From Cyclobacteriaceae bacterium (GTDB taxonomy: Bacteria; Bacteroidota; Bacteroidia; Cytophagales; Cyclobacteriaceae), in NCBI GenBank assembly GCA_025455225.1, contig JALOMY010000113.1, positions 1 to 18,395 of the forward strand: DNA of 18,395 bases. The letters run 5' to 3'. Positions within the stretch are counted from its first letter, which is position 1, and each line of letters starts with the position of its first letter. Positions 1 through 6,971 of this stretch are shown piece by piece. A program made the translations under genes and the position numbers. Below the pieces are notes generated by a model that worked only from the letters and a program-made list of their open reading frames with translations, was not told the origin of the DNA and did no database searches.

Positions 1-3
1 CAC

Positions 4-72
4 GTTCGGGCGGGGATAGAATACCTGCCTATCGGCAGGAAATGAAGTTTCCTAAACTTTTGAAGTTGATTC
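4..72 (+). pseudogene. Decayed tRNA-Arg-like copy carrying a 20-nt insertion
   Basis: This stretch repeats parts of the intact tRNA-Arg just downstream, in the same order. GGATAGAATA at 14-23 matches 99-108 (D-arm side). A 20-nt exact match at 44-63 equals 109-128 (anticodon arm with CCT). GTTGATTC at 65-72 resembles the T-loop GTTCGATTC. Between the first two blocks, 24-43 is an extra 20 nt that is absent from the intact tRNA. The T stem and 3' acceptor strand are not recognisable, and the 5' end runs off the window. I infer a tRNA pseudogene, or a remnant of recombination at the tRNA. A functional tRNA is unlikely because the T stem and acceptor cannot form. Confidence 0.55.
24..39. repeat. 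Small perfect palindromic hairpin (REP-like)
   Basis: CCTGCC-TATC-GGCAGG forms a 6-bp GC-rich stem with a 4-nt loop. It makes up most of the 20-nt insertion inside the tRNA-like copy. It resembles short dispersed palindromes found in Bacteroidota genomes, but only one copy is visible in this window. Confidence 0.4.
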
Positions 73-82
73 AAAAGTTAAT

Positions 83-154
83 GGTCCCGTAGTTCAATGG
101 ATAGAATAGAAGTTTCCTAAACTTTTGATGCAGGTTCGATTCCTGCCGGGACTA
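83..154 (+). tRNA. tRNA-Arg, anticodon CCT
   Basis: The cloverleaf can be folded by hand. The acceptor stem is GGTCCCG/CGGGACT with a G-U pair at its end, and the D stem is GTTC/GAAT. The anticodon stem is GAAGT/ACTTT with loop TTCCTAA, so the anticodon is CCT and reads AGG. The T stem is GCAGG/CCTGC with loop TTCGATT, and the discriminator base is A154. CCA is not fully encoded; ACA follows the T of the acceptor stem. The anticodon arm is duplicated exactly at 44-63 upstream. A T-run terminator follows at 165-194. Confidence 0.93.
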
Positions 155-164
155 CAAACAAAAA

Positions 165-194
165 CGGTAACAATTAAATGTTATCGGTTTTTTT
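165..194. terminator. Rho-independent terminator, probably bidirectional
   Basis: CGGTAACA (165-172) pairs with TGTTATCG (179-186) around a 6-nt loop, with one G-U pair. It is followed by a run of seven T. It would end the tRNA transcript on the plus strand. Read on the minus strand, the same stem is followed by TTTTTG, so it can also end the 241-681 gene transcript. Confidence 0.75.
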
Positions 195-240
195 CTATGA
201 TTCTTGAGTAGATCGCTGTAATACGGAAAAAGAACCGTTC

Positions 241-681
241 CTATATTATTACTGATTGAACTTTAACACCTCGACTCGCCAGGTCGTTGTACAAGTTAAT
301 CCAATCCTTTTCCCTAAGACTGCCTGCCTTATACTGTTTGGATGTGTTATCCTGTTGAATAATTCTTGCAGAGGTTGATGACCTTCGGGTCCTTATAATA
401 TCAATTCCCTTAATATCATTGAGGGGATAAGTCTTCTCTTTCCAAAACCAGAGGAAGTTTTTTACTTTCAAATAATTATCCGAGAGCATGAAGTAGTTAG
501 CGCTTACCGCCACATATCCAAAAAAAATTACATTGAAGAAAATATAGACGTAAAGATAATCAACAGTGAAGGTGCCAATTGTGTACACCAGACAACCTGC
601 AAATAGAATAACATTTAGGTTTATCAGGCGATTGCCGGTGTATTTGATATACTTTTCTGAATCTCGTTCTTCCGTCTTCAT
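241..681 (-). CDS. Small membrane protein with two TM helices and a PH-like tail
   Basis: The protein has 146 residues and belongs to no family that I can name. A charged N-terminus (1-17) is followed by two hydrophobic segments at about 20-39 and 43-61. A soluble region of about 85 residues follows, with a strand-rich pattern (YFMLSDNYLKVKN, then YPLNDIKGIDII). This pattern resembles the bacterial PH-like domains found after paired TM helices in many small Bacteroidota proteins. No catalytic motif is visible. The gene is a lone minus-strand unit between two terminators: the shared one at 165-194 lies downstream of it, and the lipoprotein terminator (884-923) lies upstream. ATG at 681 is the only good start. 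Its leader has no clear Shine-Dalgarno site. The call as a real gene rests on length, membrane pattern and isolation. Confidence 0.7.
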   Translation of the reverse strand: MKTEERDSEKYIKYTGNRLINLNVILFAGCLVYTIGTFTVDYLYVYIFFNVIFFGYVAVSANYFMLSDNYLKVKNFLWFWKEKTYPLNDIKGIDIIRTRRSSTSARIIQQDNTSKQYKAGSLREKDWINLYNDLASRGVKVQSVII

Positions 682-985
682 GTAGCAGTTTTATGTATAG
701 TGAATGTACGTAAAATTCTCATTGCTATGCTCTCCTATCTGGCAGCTGTCTACCAATGTAATTATGTTTGCTGGTTTTGCACAGTCTTTAAATTAACATG
801 AAACGGGATGATTAACCCAACAGGCAATGGTAAGGATACCTAAGGGATCAGTAAAATCCACAAAAGAAAATTCACTGATGTTCTAATAATAAAAAGAGTC
901 CGCCTGGTTACCCGGACGGACTCAAACCCTCACCCACAATCACTCCCAACACTAATCAAGATTTGTATAACCTGCTGACACTTTA
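682..985. other. Gene-free spacer
   Basis: This is about 300 bp between the membrane protein and the Asp-rich lipoprotein operon, both on the minus strand. The right third carries the lipoprotein terminator (884-923). The left part must hold the promoter of the 241-681 gene, but I could not pick a convincing -33/-7 pair. No open frame with protein-like composition was seen on either strand. Confidence 0.6.
884..923 (-). terminator. Rho-independent terminator of the lipoprotein operon
   Basis: Read on the minus strand, GAGTCCG pairs with CGGACTC (917-923 with 896-902). Additional GC pairs lie inside the stem and the loop is TAA. TTTTTATTATT follows immediately. It lies about 60 bp past the stop of the 986-1750 gene. 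Confidence 0.85.
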
Positions 986-1078
986 TTAGTCGTCATCACT
1001 ATCATCGTCATCATCGTCATTGTCATCCCAATCATCATCATCGTCATCATCCCATTTATCATCGTCATCATCATCACG
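986..1078 (-). repeat. GAY-codon low-complexity tract (Asp tail)
   Basis: The last 30 codons before the stop are almost all GAT or GAC on the minus strand, broken by AAA, TGG, AAT and AGT codons. The mixed use of GAT and GAC means the tract is not a pure trinucleotide microsatellite. It is still regular enough for slippage to vary tail length between strains. Confidence 0.7.
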
Positions 1079-1750
1079 ACCTGCTTTGCAGGCATTTTTA
1101 AAATTACCGCGGATCTGCTGGGCTAAAGCCGCATTGGATGTCTCGTTGATCCGGATCTTTCCATCATCACCAACCGTTGCATTGCTCAGATCAACACCAG
1201 CTAATAGTTTATCCAGATTGATCATGACCAGGATGTTACTCAATGCATCGGGCTGCATTACAAAACCATCATCATCATCGATTTCAATTTCGAGTAGTGC
1301 TTTTGTTGAAAATTCAACATTGACGGGATCTCCACTTGCGGGCTGGTACTGAAAAGCGACAAACATGGTGTTGCCTCCTTCCAGGAATTGACCCAGTTCG
1401 ATTTCAATTTCATCGTATAATCCTGGATCTATTGAACTAATACCAAATTCCGGATCACTGGTACCGGCTATCAGGTCAACTACATATCGACCTTTAAATT
1501 CAATTTCGAAATCATCATCGTCACCTGAATCATCATCGTCATCATTTTCAAACTCTACTTTACGAACACCAACAAGGGCTTCCTGGAAGGTATAGGACGA
1601 TTGCATCGATCGCCCGGACGGATTTATTACTGAACCTGAAGTAGTTGCCTTCATCTTGAACGCAACTCCCTGACTTTGTGAGCCTGCATCATCACAACTC
1701 GTGAACACAGACATGGCCAACATGAACAAGGCTAGAAATTGAATTTTCAT
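986..1750 (-). CDS. Asp-rich lipoprotein, DUF4382-like
   Basis: The protein has 254 residues. A signal peptide ends in lipobox FTSC, with acylated Cys19, so it should be an outer-membrane or periplasm-facing lipoprotein. Residues 30-220 follow the plan I remember for DUF4382-type proteins: a strand near ALVGVRKVEF, then the YVVDLIAG and PGLYDEIEIEL motifs, and a later LVMINLD strand. The family match is from memory and unverified. Asp runs interrupt two loops (about 70-80 and 157-160). The last 30 residues (225-254) are an Asp tail with 24 Asp and two Trp, ending at the stop. The tail suggests divalent-cation binding, or a highly charged solvent-exposed brush. It is the second gene of a two-gene operon, 21 bp after the 1772-2821 gene, and ends at a strong terminator. 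The function is unknown. Confidence 0.85.
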   Translation of the reverse strand: MKIQFLALFMLAMSVFTSCDDAGSQSQGVAFKMKATTSGSVINPSGRSMQSSYTFQEALVGVRKVEFENDDDDDSGDDDDFEIEFKGRYVVDLIAGTSDPEFGISSIDPGLYDEIEIELGQFLEGGNTMFVAFQYQPASGDPVNVEFSTKALLEIEIDDDDGFVMQPDALSNILVMINLDKLLAGVDLSNATVGDDGKIRINETSNAALAQQIRGNFKNACKAGRDDDDDDKWDDDDDDDWDDNDDDDDDSDDD

Positions 1751-1771
1751 AGTTTACTATTTATTTGGTTA

Positions 1772-2821
1772 TTAAATTTTTTTAAAGATTAACTGACTCG
1801 AGTCATCATCGTCATCATCTGACAATTCGATTGTACTTGAGTTGTAGCTTATCACGGTCCAGTCTTCATTGATCTCATCCAATGGATCGCCTACGTTGAG
1901 TTGAAGATTGAGTTCCAGTTCGCCATCATCAGTGTCGGTATGCCAAGTTCCCGTTAGAATGGAAGCACCTCGTGTTGCTGTAAGTGTTCCGTTAGGATTG
2001 AAAACAAACGCGTAGTCTTGCCAATTGCTTGTATGATCCTCTGAATCTTCGATGAAAGAATCGATCCGCCACGATCCGTCAGTTAGAATCGTAATAAAAT
2101 CGCTGTCATCGGCATCGTTGTCATCACAATCATCATCAGAATCCCTGATCGCTTTCTCCAATTCATCATAGTTGCTAATAACAACCTGACTTCCGCTGGA
2201 AAGTATCATCGTTACAGGAAACTGCAGGCTGATCAGAGTACCTTGACGCAGTTGCTTGATGAAATTGCACATCGATTCATCATTGGTAACGGTTATCACA
2301 TCCGATACCTGGTTGTTGGCATCATAAAGGGTAAACACCAAAGGATATTTGAAATCGATACATTCAAAATCGTCATCATCTTCACAGGAGGAAATGAGAT
2401 TATCCAATGCCTGCTTGCTTGCTAAGGTTACTTTCGTATAATCCGGAAGAATTACCTGAATCGGATAAATGAAATCCACACTGTTGTCATCGTCATCATC
2501 CAATTCATCTTCAACCTCATCAAAATCGGCAGGTGAGTTAACAATTATGATTTCGTCATCAACCACAACCGTTACCGGTAACACCACTGTAAGACAACTT
2601 GAATTATCAAGAACATTATCAGAGGAGCCGTCCAGTTTGGCTACGCGAAACATCAAATCCGTTACCGGAGATGAAATGGTAATTACGGAACCGTCAGGTG
2701 GTAATTGAATAAACGAATCCTCCTCCTGGCAACCGGCCAGTCCAAAAAGCAAAGCAATAATCACCAACCCCACGGGAACCGGGTTATTGCGTTTAGAATT
2801 GACCTGTATCAGATGCTTCAT
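1772..2821 (-). CDS. Asp-rich repeat lipoprotein with lipocalin-like C-terminus
   Basis: The protein has 349 residues. A basic N-region (1-17) and a hydrophobic core lead to lipobox GLAGC, with acylated Cys31. Residues about 77-241 hold four tandem units of about 40 residues. Each has a proline strand (LPVTVVV, YPIQVIL, YPLVFTL, FPVTMIL), a second strand and a short helix (DFDEVEDEL, QALDNLISS, MCNFIKQL, DELEKAIRD). Units 1, 2 and 4 end in an Asp run. Residues 242-349 (TDGSWRIDSF, YAFVFNPNGTL, GTWHTD, LIFKKI) look like a small lipocalin-like beta barrel of the type attached to Bacteroidota lipoproteins. Similar YP/DGT repeat proteins exist in Bacteroidota without known function, as far as I recall. 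It is first in the operon with 986-1750 and diverges from the sigma gene by 144 bp. A 23-bp inverted repeat lies in its leader. Confidence 0.85.
   Translation of the reverse strand: MKHLIQVNSKRNNPVPVGLVIIALLFGLAGCQEEDSFIQLPPDGSVITISSPVTDLMFRVAKLDGSSDNVLDNSSCLTVVLPVTVVVDDEIIIVNSPADFDEVEDELDDDDDNSVDFIYPIQVILPDYTKVTLASKQALDNLISSCEDDDDFECIDFKYPLVFTLYDANNQVSDVITVTNDESMCNFIKQLRQGTLISLQFPVTMILSSGSQVVISNYDELEKAIRDSDDDCDDNDADDSDFITILTDGSWRIDSFIEDSEDHTSNWQDYAFVFNPNGTLTATRGASILTGTWHTDTDDGELELNLQLNVGDPLDEINEDWTVISYNSSTIELSDDDDDDSSQLIFKKI
2099..2593 (-). repeat. Four tandem ~40-residue protein repeats
   Basis: The units cover residues of about 77-116, 117-156, 157-198 and 199-241 of the 1772-2821 product. 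The shared frame is a Pro strand, a second strand, a short acidic helix and an Asp-rich linker. Unit 3 lacks the Asp run. The units are clearly diverged at DNA level, so this is an old duplication rather than a recent one. Confidence 0.65.
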
Positions 2822-2834
2822 CGGTAATAGAACC

Positions 2835-2857
2835 GGTACGAGGCAAAAAGTCCTACC
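2835..2857 (-). promoter_or_regulatory. Candidate operator or ECF promoter element, copy B
   Basis: Read on the minus strand, this 23-bp element begins GGTAGGA and ends GTACC, so it is an inverted repeat GGTA-15 nt-TACC. It lies 13 bp before the start codon of the lipoprotein operon. The element at 3487-3509 has the same length and ends. The two agree at 15 of 23 positions without gaps, and further in the 8 bp that follow (GGTTCTAT against TGTTGTAT). I infer a shared regulatory site or leader structure. Confidence 0.45.
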
Positions 2858-2965
2858 CTCCTCATGAAAATAATTTTAAGCAGATTCATGACGAACAATG
2901 CGGATAGTTGGATGTTTTCTGGATTATTACTGAATCTAAACTGATATATTGCCTTTCCATTTAGT

Positions 2966-3478
2966 ATGGAAGAACCCCTCCGCCACGTATGTGATGAACC
3001 CGTTTTCAGGGAAATTTTTAACCGGTATTCTCGTAACCTCTATAATTTTCTTTTTTATAAATACGGAGAAGAAAATAATCCGGAAGACCTGATGCAGGAG
3101 GCCTTTTCCCGGCTTTGGGACAATTGCAGTAAAGTGAGCCCCGAAAAAGCAAAATCCTTTTTATTTACTGTTGCCAATAACCTGATGCTGAACGATCTGG
3201 CCAGGAAAAAAACAGTATTAAACTATCAAAAGGAAAAACCCAATACCCGTACCGAAGTATCACCTCAATATGTATTGGAAGAAGCTGAATATATGGAACG
3301 GTTGCAGCGGGCCCTCGAAGATCTTACCGAAGAGCAACGAATTGCTTTTATGATGAACCGGGTAGACGGGTTAAAGCACCGGGAGATTGCCGAAATTTTG
3401 GGTATCTCCCAAAAAGCGGTTGAAAAAAGAATTTATAAGGCCCTGGAAAGCCTTCAGACGAAACTTGGAAAAATTTAA
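2966..3478 (+). CDS. ECF sigma factor, FecI-like
   Basis: The protein has 170 residues, normal for the family. Region 2 spans about 12-78, with YNFLF, the acidic DLMQEAFSRLW core and the FLFTVANNLMLND segment. Region 4 spans about 107-162, with LTEEQRIAF followed by a helix-turn-helix (HREIAEILGISQKAVEKRI). It should guide RNA polymerase to a small set of promoters when released from the FecR-like protein encoded next. The gene diverges from the Asp-rich lipoprotein operon. No Shine-Dalgarno site precedes ATG 2966. A weak TATATTG at 2945-2951 could belong to a housekeeping promoter. The family assignment is firm. Its targets are unknown, but the paired 23-bp elements on either side of it are the best local candidates. 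Confidence 0.95.
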   Translation: MEEPLRHVCDEPVFREIFNRYSRNLYNFLFYKYGEENNPEDLMQEAFSRLWDNCSKVSPEKAKSFLFTVANNLMLNDLARKKTVLNYQKEKPNTRTEVSPQYVLEEAEYMERLQRALEDLTEEQRIAFMMNRVDGLKHREIAEILGISQKAVEKRIYKALESLQTKLGKI

Positions 3479-3486
3479 TAATGCGA

Positions 3487-3509
3487 GGTAGGAGTTTATT
3501 GTCTCTACC
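3487..3509 (+). promoter_or_regulatory. Candidate operator or ECF promoter element, copy A
   Basis: GGTAG-13 nt-CTACC is a 23-bp inverted repeat in the 57-bp gap between the sigma and anti-sigma genes, 26 bp before the anti-sigma ATG. It matches the element in the lipoprotein leader in length, spacing and both ends. It may be a site used by the sigma factor, a repressor operator, or a small mRNA hairpin that separates expression of the two genes. Confidence 0.45.
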
Positions 3510-3535
3510 TGTTGTATAGAAGGAATAAATCCGCA

Positions 3536-4465
3536 ATGAACAAACAGCAGTACATCGAAAAATGGCTTGCCGGTACACTAACCGGAGAGGAGAAAGCCCT
3601 GTTTGAAAAAACGGAGGATTTTCAATCCCTTCAGCGATTGGATACTGCACTGAAGCAGTTTCAGCCCAAACCATTTAATGCAGACCTTGTATTTGAGCAA
3701 TTGAAGGCCCGTAAACAAAAAACTGCGAAAGTAGTATCCTTTAATTGGGGCCTGGTGTATCGTATTGCTGCCGTGCTGGTGATTGGTCTTGGTATTTATT
3801 ATTATTTGAATACGACCCTATTCAAAGAAACTGATGTCATTGCCCTGCATTCCACAGTTGCCGGTGAAACCAAAGAGATCGTTCTGCCCGACAATTCGGT
3901 TGTTACCTTAAATGCCTTATCCTCCCTATCCTACTCAAACAGGAATTGGGATAAGGACAGATCCATAAACTTAAAGGGTGAGGCCTACTTTGATGTGGTT
4001 AAAGGCGGATCATTTAATGTCGTTACTTCGCAGGGGAAAGTTTCCGTTCTCGGAACAAGGTTCACGGTAAAAGACAGAGCAAATTATTACGAAGTAGTTT
4101 GTTATGAGGGCCGCGTTGAAGTAAAGGCTTCGGGCAAACCGGTGCAATTAACGCAACATGATTATTATCGTGAATCCTTCAAATCCATAGTCACAGCCCA
4201 TGCCGATATGGAACCGGTACCATCCTGGTTGCATTATGAGAGTTCGTTTCAAAGCGTTCCTTATTTTGAAGTTATTCACGAACTGGAGCGGCAATACAAC
4301 GTAACCGTTAATGCGCAAGAAGTTGATACCCTTCAGGTTTTTACAGGTAAATTTCCAAACAACGATCTTCATACTGCCCTTCGGGCAATTTCAATTCCCT
4401 TGCGTTTGTCGTACCAGGTAAATGGTAATGAAATTCTTGTTTTTCATGGCAAGGAAAACAAGTAA
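3536..4465 (+). CDS. FecR-type anti-sigma factor
   Basis: The protein has 309 residues from ATG 3536. A TTG eight codons upstream is a weaker start, because AAGGAA sits about 10 bp before the ATG. The cytoplasmic N-terminal 70 residues should bind the sigma factor. One TM helix lies near 73-91 (VYRIAAVLVIGLGIYYYL). The periplasmic FecR domain spans about 105-200 (LPDNSVVTLNALSSLSYS, LKGEAYFDV, VLGTRFTV). A DUF4974-like C-terminal domain spans about 240-305 (VPYFEVIHELERQYNV, FTGKFPNNDL), which normally contacts the STN domain of the partner receptor. It follows the sigma gene and its end overlaps the receptor gene, so it sits in a typical surface-signalling operon. Confidence 0.95.
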   Translation: MNKQQYIEKWLAGTLTGEEKALFEKTEDFQSLQRLDTALKQFQPKPFNADLVFEQLKARKQKTAKVVSFNWGLVYRIAAVLVIGLGIYYYLNTTLFKETDVIALHSTVAGETKEIVLPDNSVVTLNALSSLSYSNRNWDKDRSINLKGEAYFDVVKGGSFNVVTSQGKVSVLGTRFTVKDRANYYEVVCYEGRVEVKASGKPVQLTQHDYYRESFKSIVTAHADMEPVPSWLHYESSFQSVPYFEVIHELERQYNVTVNAQEVDTLQVFTGKFPNNDLHTALRAISIPLRLSYQVNGNEILVFHGKENK

Positions 4466-6965
4466 AAAGCTAATAACTGGATTATTTTTATTGACCTTCA
4501 TTTTACAAGGATGGGGCCAATCTTCTCAAAAGCAAAAGTTGCAATTGGTTCTGCAATCGCTCGAAAAAAAATATGCAGTAGTCTTTACATATGCTGATGA
4601 AACTCTCGAAGGCGTTAATTTGTCATCGGCTCCCAAACTTTCAGGCCTTAATCAATCCTTAGAACTACTTCACCGGGAAACCGGATTGATTTTCGAACCG
4701 ATAAATGAGCGTTATATCGCCATCAGTAAACCCCGGGAAATTTTACCTGAAAAACGATGTGGTTACCTAATGTCATCGGAAACCAGTGAACCGGTTATTG
4801 GGGCCAGCATTCAATCAGGTAATTCATTCACCTATAGTGATGAAAGGGGTTATTTCGAAATCGGAGTTAGTGAAAATGCTTCACTGAGTATCCAATCACT
4901 GGGTTTTCAAACTTTAGAAATTTCTGCTGCTGAATTTTCAACCTCATGCAAAACGCTGGTGATGAGTGTCAACCGAACCACGCTCGATGAGATAACCATC
5001 ACCGACCTGATAACCAATGGGATTGACCGTATGTCGGATGGATCCGTTACCGTTCGGAACCAATTGATCGGATTATTGCCCGGCTTACCTCAACCCGATG
5101 CTATTCAAACCCTTCAATATTTACCAGGAGTTGTCAGTGTTTTTGAATCGGCTTCTGAGCTTAATATCCGGGGTGGAACGAATGATCAGAACCTTTATTT
5201 GCTGGATGGAATCAAGGTCTACCAGACGGGTCATTTTTTTGGCTTAATCTCCGGATTTAATCCTCACATAACCGAGAAAGTTAACCTTATTAAAAACGGT
5301 ACCACAGCTTATTATGGTGATGGAACATCGGGTACCATCTCCATGATAACGGATGATCACCTGAATTCGAAGTTTTATGGAAGTGCCGGTATTAACCTTT
5401 TGTACGCAGATGGTTTTCTTCAACTTCCCCTGTCAAAAAAAATCTCCCTTCATTTATCCGGCAGGCATTCTTTACCTGGTGCGTGGCAAACACCTACCTA
5501 CAGAAAATATTATGATCGGGCATTTGCCAATACGGAATTAACCGAAACATCACCATCCGGTTCTACTTATAATGAAGATTTCAGTTTTTACGATGCCAGC
5601 ATCAAGCTGCTGTATGATATCTCGACCAAAGACAAACTCAGAGCAAGCTTCTTTTCTATCAGCAATTCTCTGAATTACGATGAACAAGATGATCTGAGTG
5701 GCCAACAATTGCTAAAAAGCAGCAGCCTGGATCAACAAAGTTTAGGCAGCGGAATTAACTATACCCGGTTATGGAGTAAGCGTGTTAAGACCACGGCTGA
5801 AGGATATTATTCGAAATACAAGCTGGATGCCGTTAATCAAAACATTGCCGAAGGCCAGCAATTGATCCAGGGTAATGAAGTATTGGAAACCGGTGCGCGG
5901 TTATCCTCACTAATTGCAATCAACGAGCAATTTTATTTGCAGAGTGGCTATCAATTTTTTGAGACGGGCATAACCAATGCCGATCAGGTCGATAATCCGG
6001 TGTTTGAGCGAAGGGTAAAGGAAGTAATGCGTACTCATGCTTTGTTTGCGGAGGGAAGTATCTCGTTAAATGAGGAGCGCACCAATATCAGGGTTGGATT
6101 GCGCACGAATTATTACAACAAGCTGAATAAAGTGATTATCGAACCAAGGTTTGTTCTGAGCCAGACAGTTAACAATACCGTCACACTTGAACTATCCGGA
6201 GAACAGAAGTCGCAAAGCAGCATACAGGTAATTGATGCACAAAATGATTTTCTTGGCATTGAAAAAAGCCGCTGGCTGATGGTAAATGGTGATGATGTAC
6301 CTCTTCTTACCAGTCAGCAAATCGCTGCCGGTATGATCTTGAAGAAATCAGGCTGGTTATTTAATGCAGAGGGCTACTATAAAGTTGTTGATGGAATTAT
6401 AACCTCAAGCCAGGGGTTTCAGAATCAGTTTCAGTACATACGAAGTGCAGGTTCGTACTCCACAACCGGATTGGATGTTCTGATCAATCATAAGTCCAGT
6501 CAATCGCTTCAATGGCTTCGCTATTCATTAGCTAAAAGTGACTATGATTTTCCCGAGCTGATACCCTCTTCGTTTCCAAACAACACCGATATACGGCATA
6601 TTGTAAATGGAGGGTTTAGCTACCGATTATCTCAATTTGAATTTTCCACGGGTGCCAATTGGTTTACAGGGCGGCCCGTTACAAGGCCAGTGCCGGGAAG
6701 TGAAATTGTTGCAGGGGAAATTAATTATGATTCTCCCAATGGCGAAAGACTGAAGGATTATCTACGGATCGATTTCTCAGCCCGCTGGCATTTTTACAAC
6801 CGTGAAAATCTGCGCAGCCATATAGGTCTTTCGCTGTGGAATATTACCAATGAACAAAATATTCTTGATGAGTTTTATGTAGTGAATGATGCCAACCAGG
6901 CTGAAAAAATTGAACAGCCCGGGTTAGCTTTCACGCCCAATCTTTTTCTTAGAATTGACTTTTAA
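4446..6965 (+). CDS. TonB-dependent receptor/transducer with STN domain
   Basis: The protein has 839 residues from ATG 4446, which overlaps the anti-sigma gene by 20 bp. ATGs at 4422 and 4428 are possible, but 4446 gives the cleanest signal peptide (MARKTSKK, then LITGLFLLTFILQGWG). In order: STN domain about 27-92 (LEKKYAVVFTYADETLEGVN), carboxypeptidase-like beta sandwich about 105-180 (VIGASIQSGNSFTYSDERGY), plug about 205-305 (LQYLPGV, IRGGTNDQNLYLLDG, YYGDGTSGTISM), then an outer-membrane barrel ending in RIDF. The STN domain and the neighbouring FecR gene show that it signals ligand capture to the sigma factor. The ligand cannot be read from the sequence; ferric citrate should not be assumed. 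Its 3' end lies 6 bp from the convergent oxidoreductase gene. Confidence 0.93.
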   Translation: MARKTSKKLITGLFLLTFILQGWGQSSQKQKLQLVLQSLEKKYAVVFTYADETLEGVNLSSAPKLSGLNQSLELLHRETGLIFEPINERYIAISKPREILPEKRCGYLMSSETSEPVIGASIQSGNSFTYSDERGYFEIGVSENASLSIQSLGFQTLEISAAEFSTSCKTLVMSVNRTTLDEITITDLITNGIDRMSDGSVTVRNQLIGLLPGLPQPDAIQTLQYLPGVVSVFESASELNIRGGTNDQNLYLLDGIKVYQTGHFFGLISGFNPHITEKVNLIKNGTTAYYGDGTSGTISMITDDHLNSKFYGSAGINLLYADGFLQLPLSKKISLHLSGRHSLPGAWQTPTYRKYYDRAFANTELTETSPSGSTYNEDFSFYDASIKLLYDISTKDKLRASFFSISNSLNYDEQDDLSGQQLLKSSSLDQQSLGSGINYTRLWSKRVKTTAEGYYSKYKLDAVNQNIAEGQQLIQGNEVLETGARLSSLIAINEQFYLQSGYQFFETGITNADQVDNPVFERRVKEVMRTHALFAEGSISLNEERTNIRVGLRTNYYNKLNKVIIEPRFVLSQTVNNTVTLELSGEQKSQSSIQVIDAQNDFLGIEKSRWLMVNGDDVPLLTSQQIAAGMILKKSGWLFNAEGYYKVVDGIITSSQGFQNQFQYIRSAGSYSTTGLDVLINHKSSQSLQWLRYSLAKSDYDFPELIPSSFPNNTDIRHIVNGGFSYRLSQFEFSTGANWFTGRPVTRPVPGSEIVAGEINYDSPNGERLKDYLRIDFSARWHFYNRENLRSHIGLSLWNITNEQNILDEFYVVNDANQAEKIEQPGLAFTPNLFLRIDF

Positions 6966-6971
6966 ACCGAA

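Noticed and set aside
4..72. Reading the upstream copy as an intron-containing functional tRNA
   Set aside because: The insert lies between the D arm and the anticodon stem, not in the anticodon loop. It is only 20 nt long, and the T stem and acceptor are lost.
44..128. Reading the 20-bp repeat as att sites of an integrated element
   Set aside because: The copies are only 65 bp apart with no integrase or cargo, and the match continues into D-arm and T-loop blocks. A decayed tRNA copy explains it better.
1020..1352. Plus-strand Ser-rich open frame opposite the Asp-rich lipoprotein
   Set aside because: It is the complement of the GAY-codon tracts. The Ser run is a mirror of Asp codons, and the minus-strand frame has a lipobox and domain pattern.
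2469..2708. Plus-strand Ser/Thr-rich frame inside the second lipoprotein gene
   Set aside because: It has the same cause: it is complementary to Asp-rich coding sequence, with no start signal or recognisable domain.
3348..3674. Minus-strand frame across the sigma/anti-sigma junction
   Set aside because: It overlaps two firmly identified genes and has no family features.
4422..4445. Longer start for the TonB-dependent receptor
   Set aside because: ATG 4422 and 4428 add a hydrophobic patch before the basic N-region. ATG 4446 gives a normal signal peptide. The upstream starts cannot be excluded.
2966..6965. Calling the cassette a ferric citrate system
   Set aside because: Sigma, FecR and STN-receptor genes are used for many ligands in Bacteroidota. 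No Fec transport genes or ligand-specific residues are visible.
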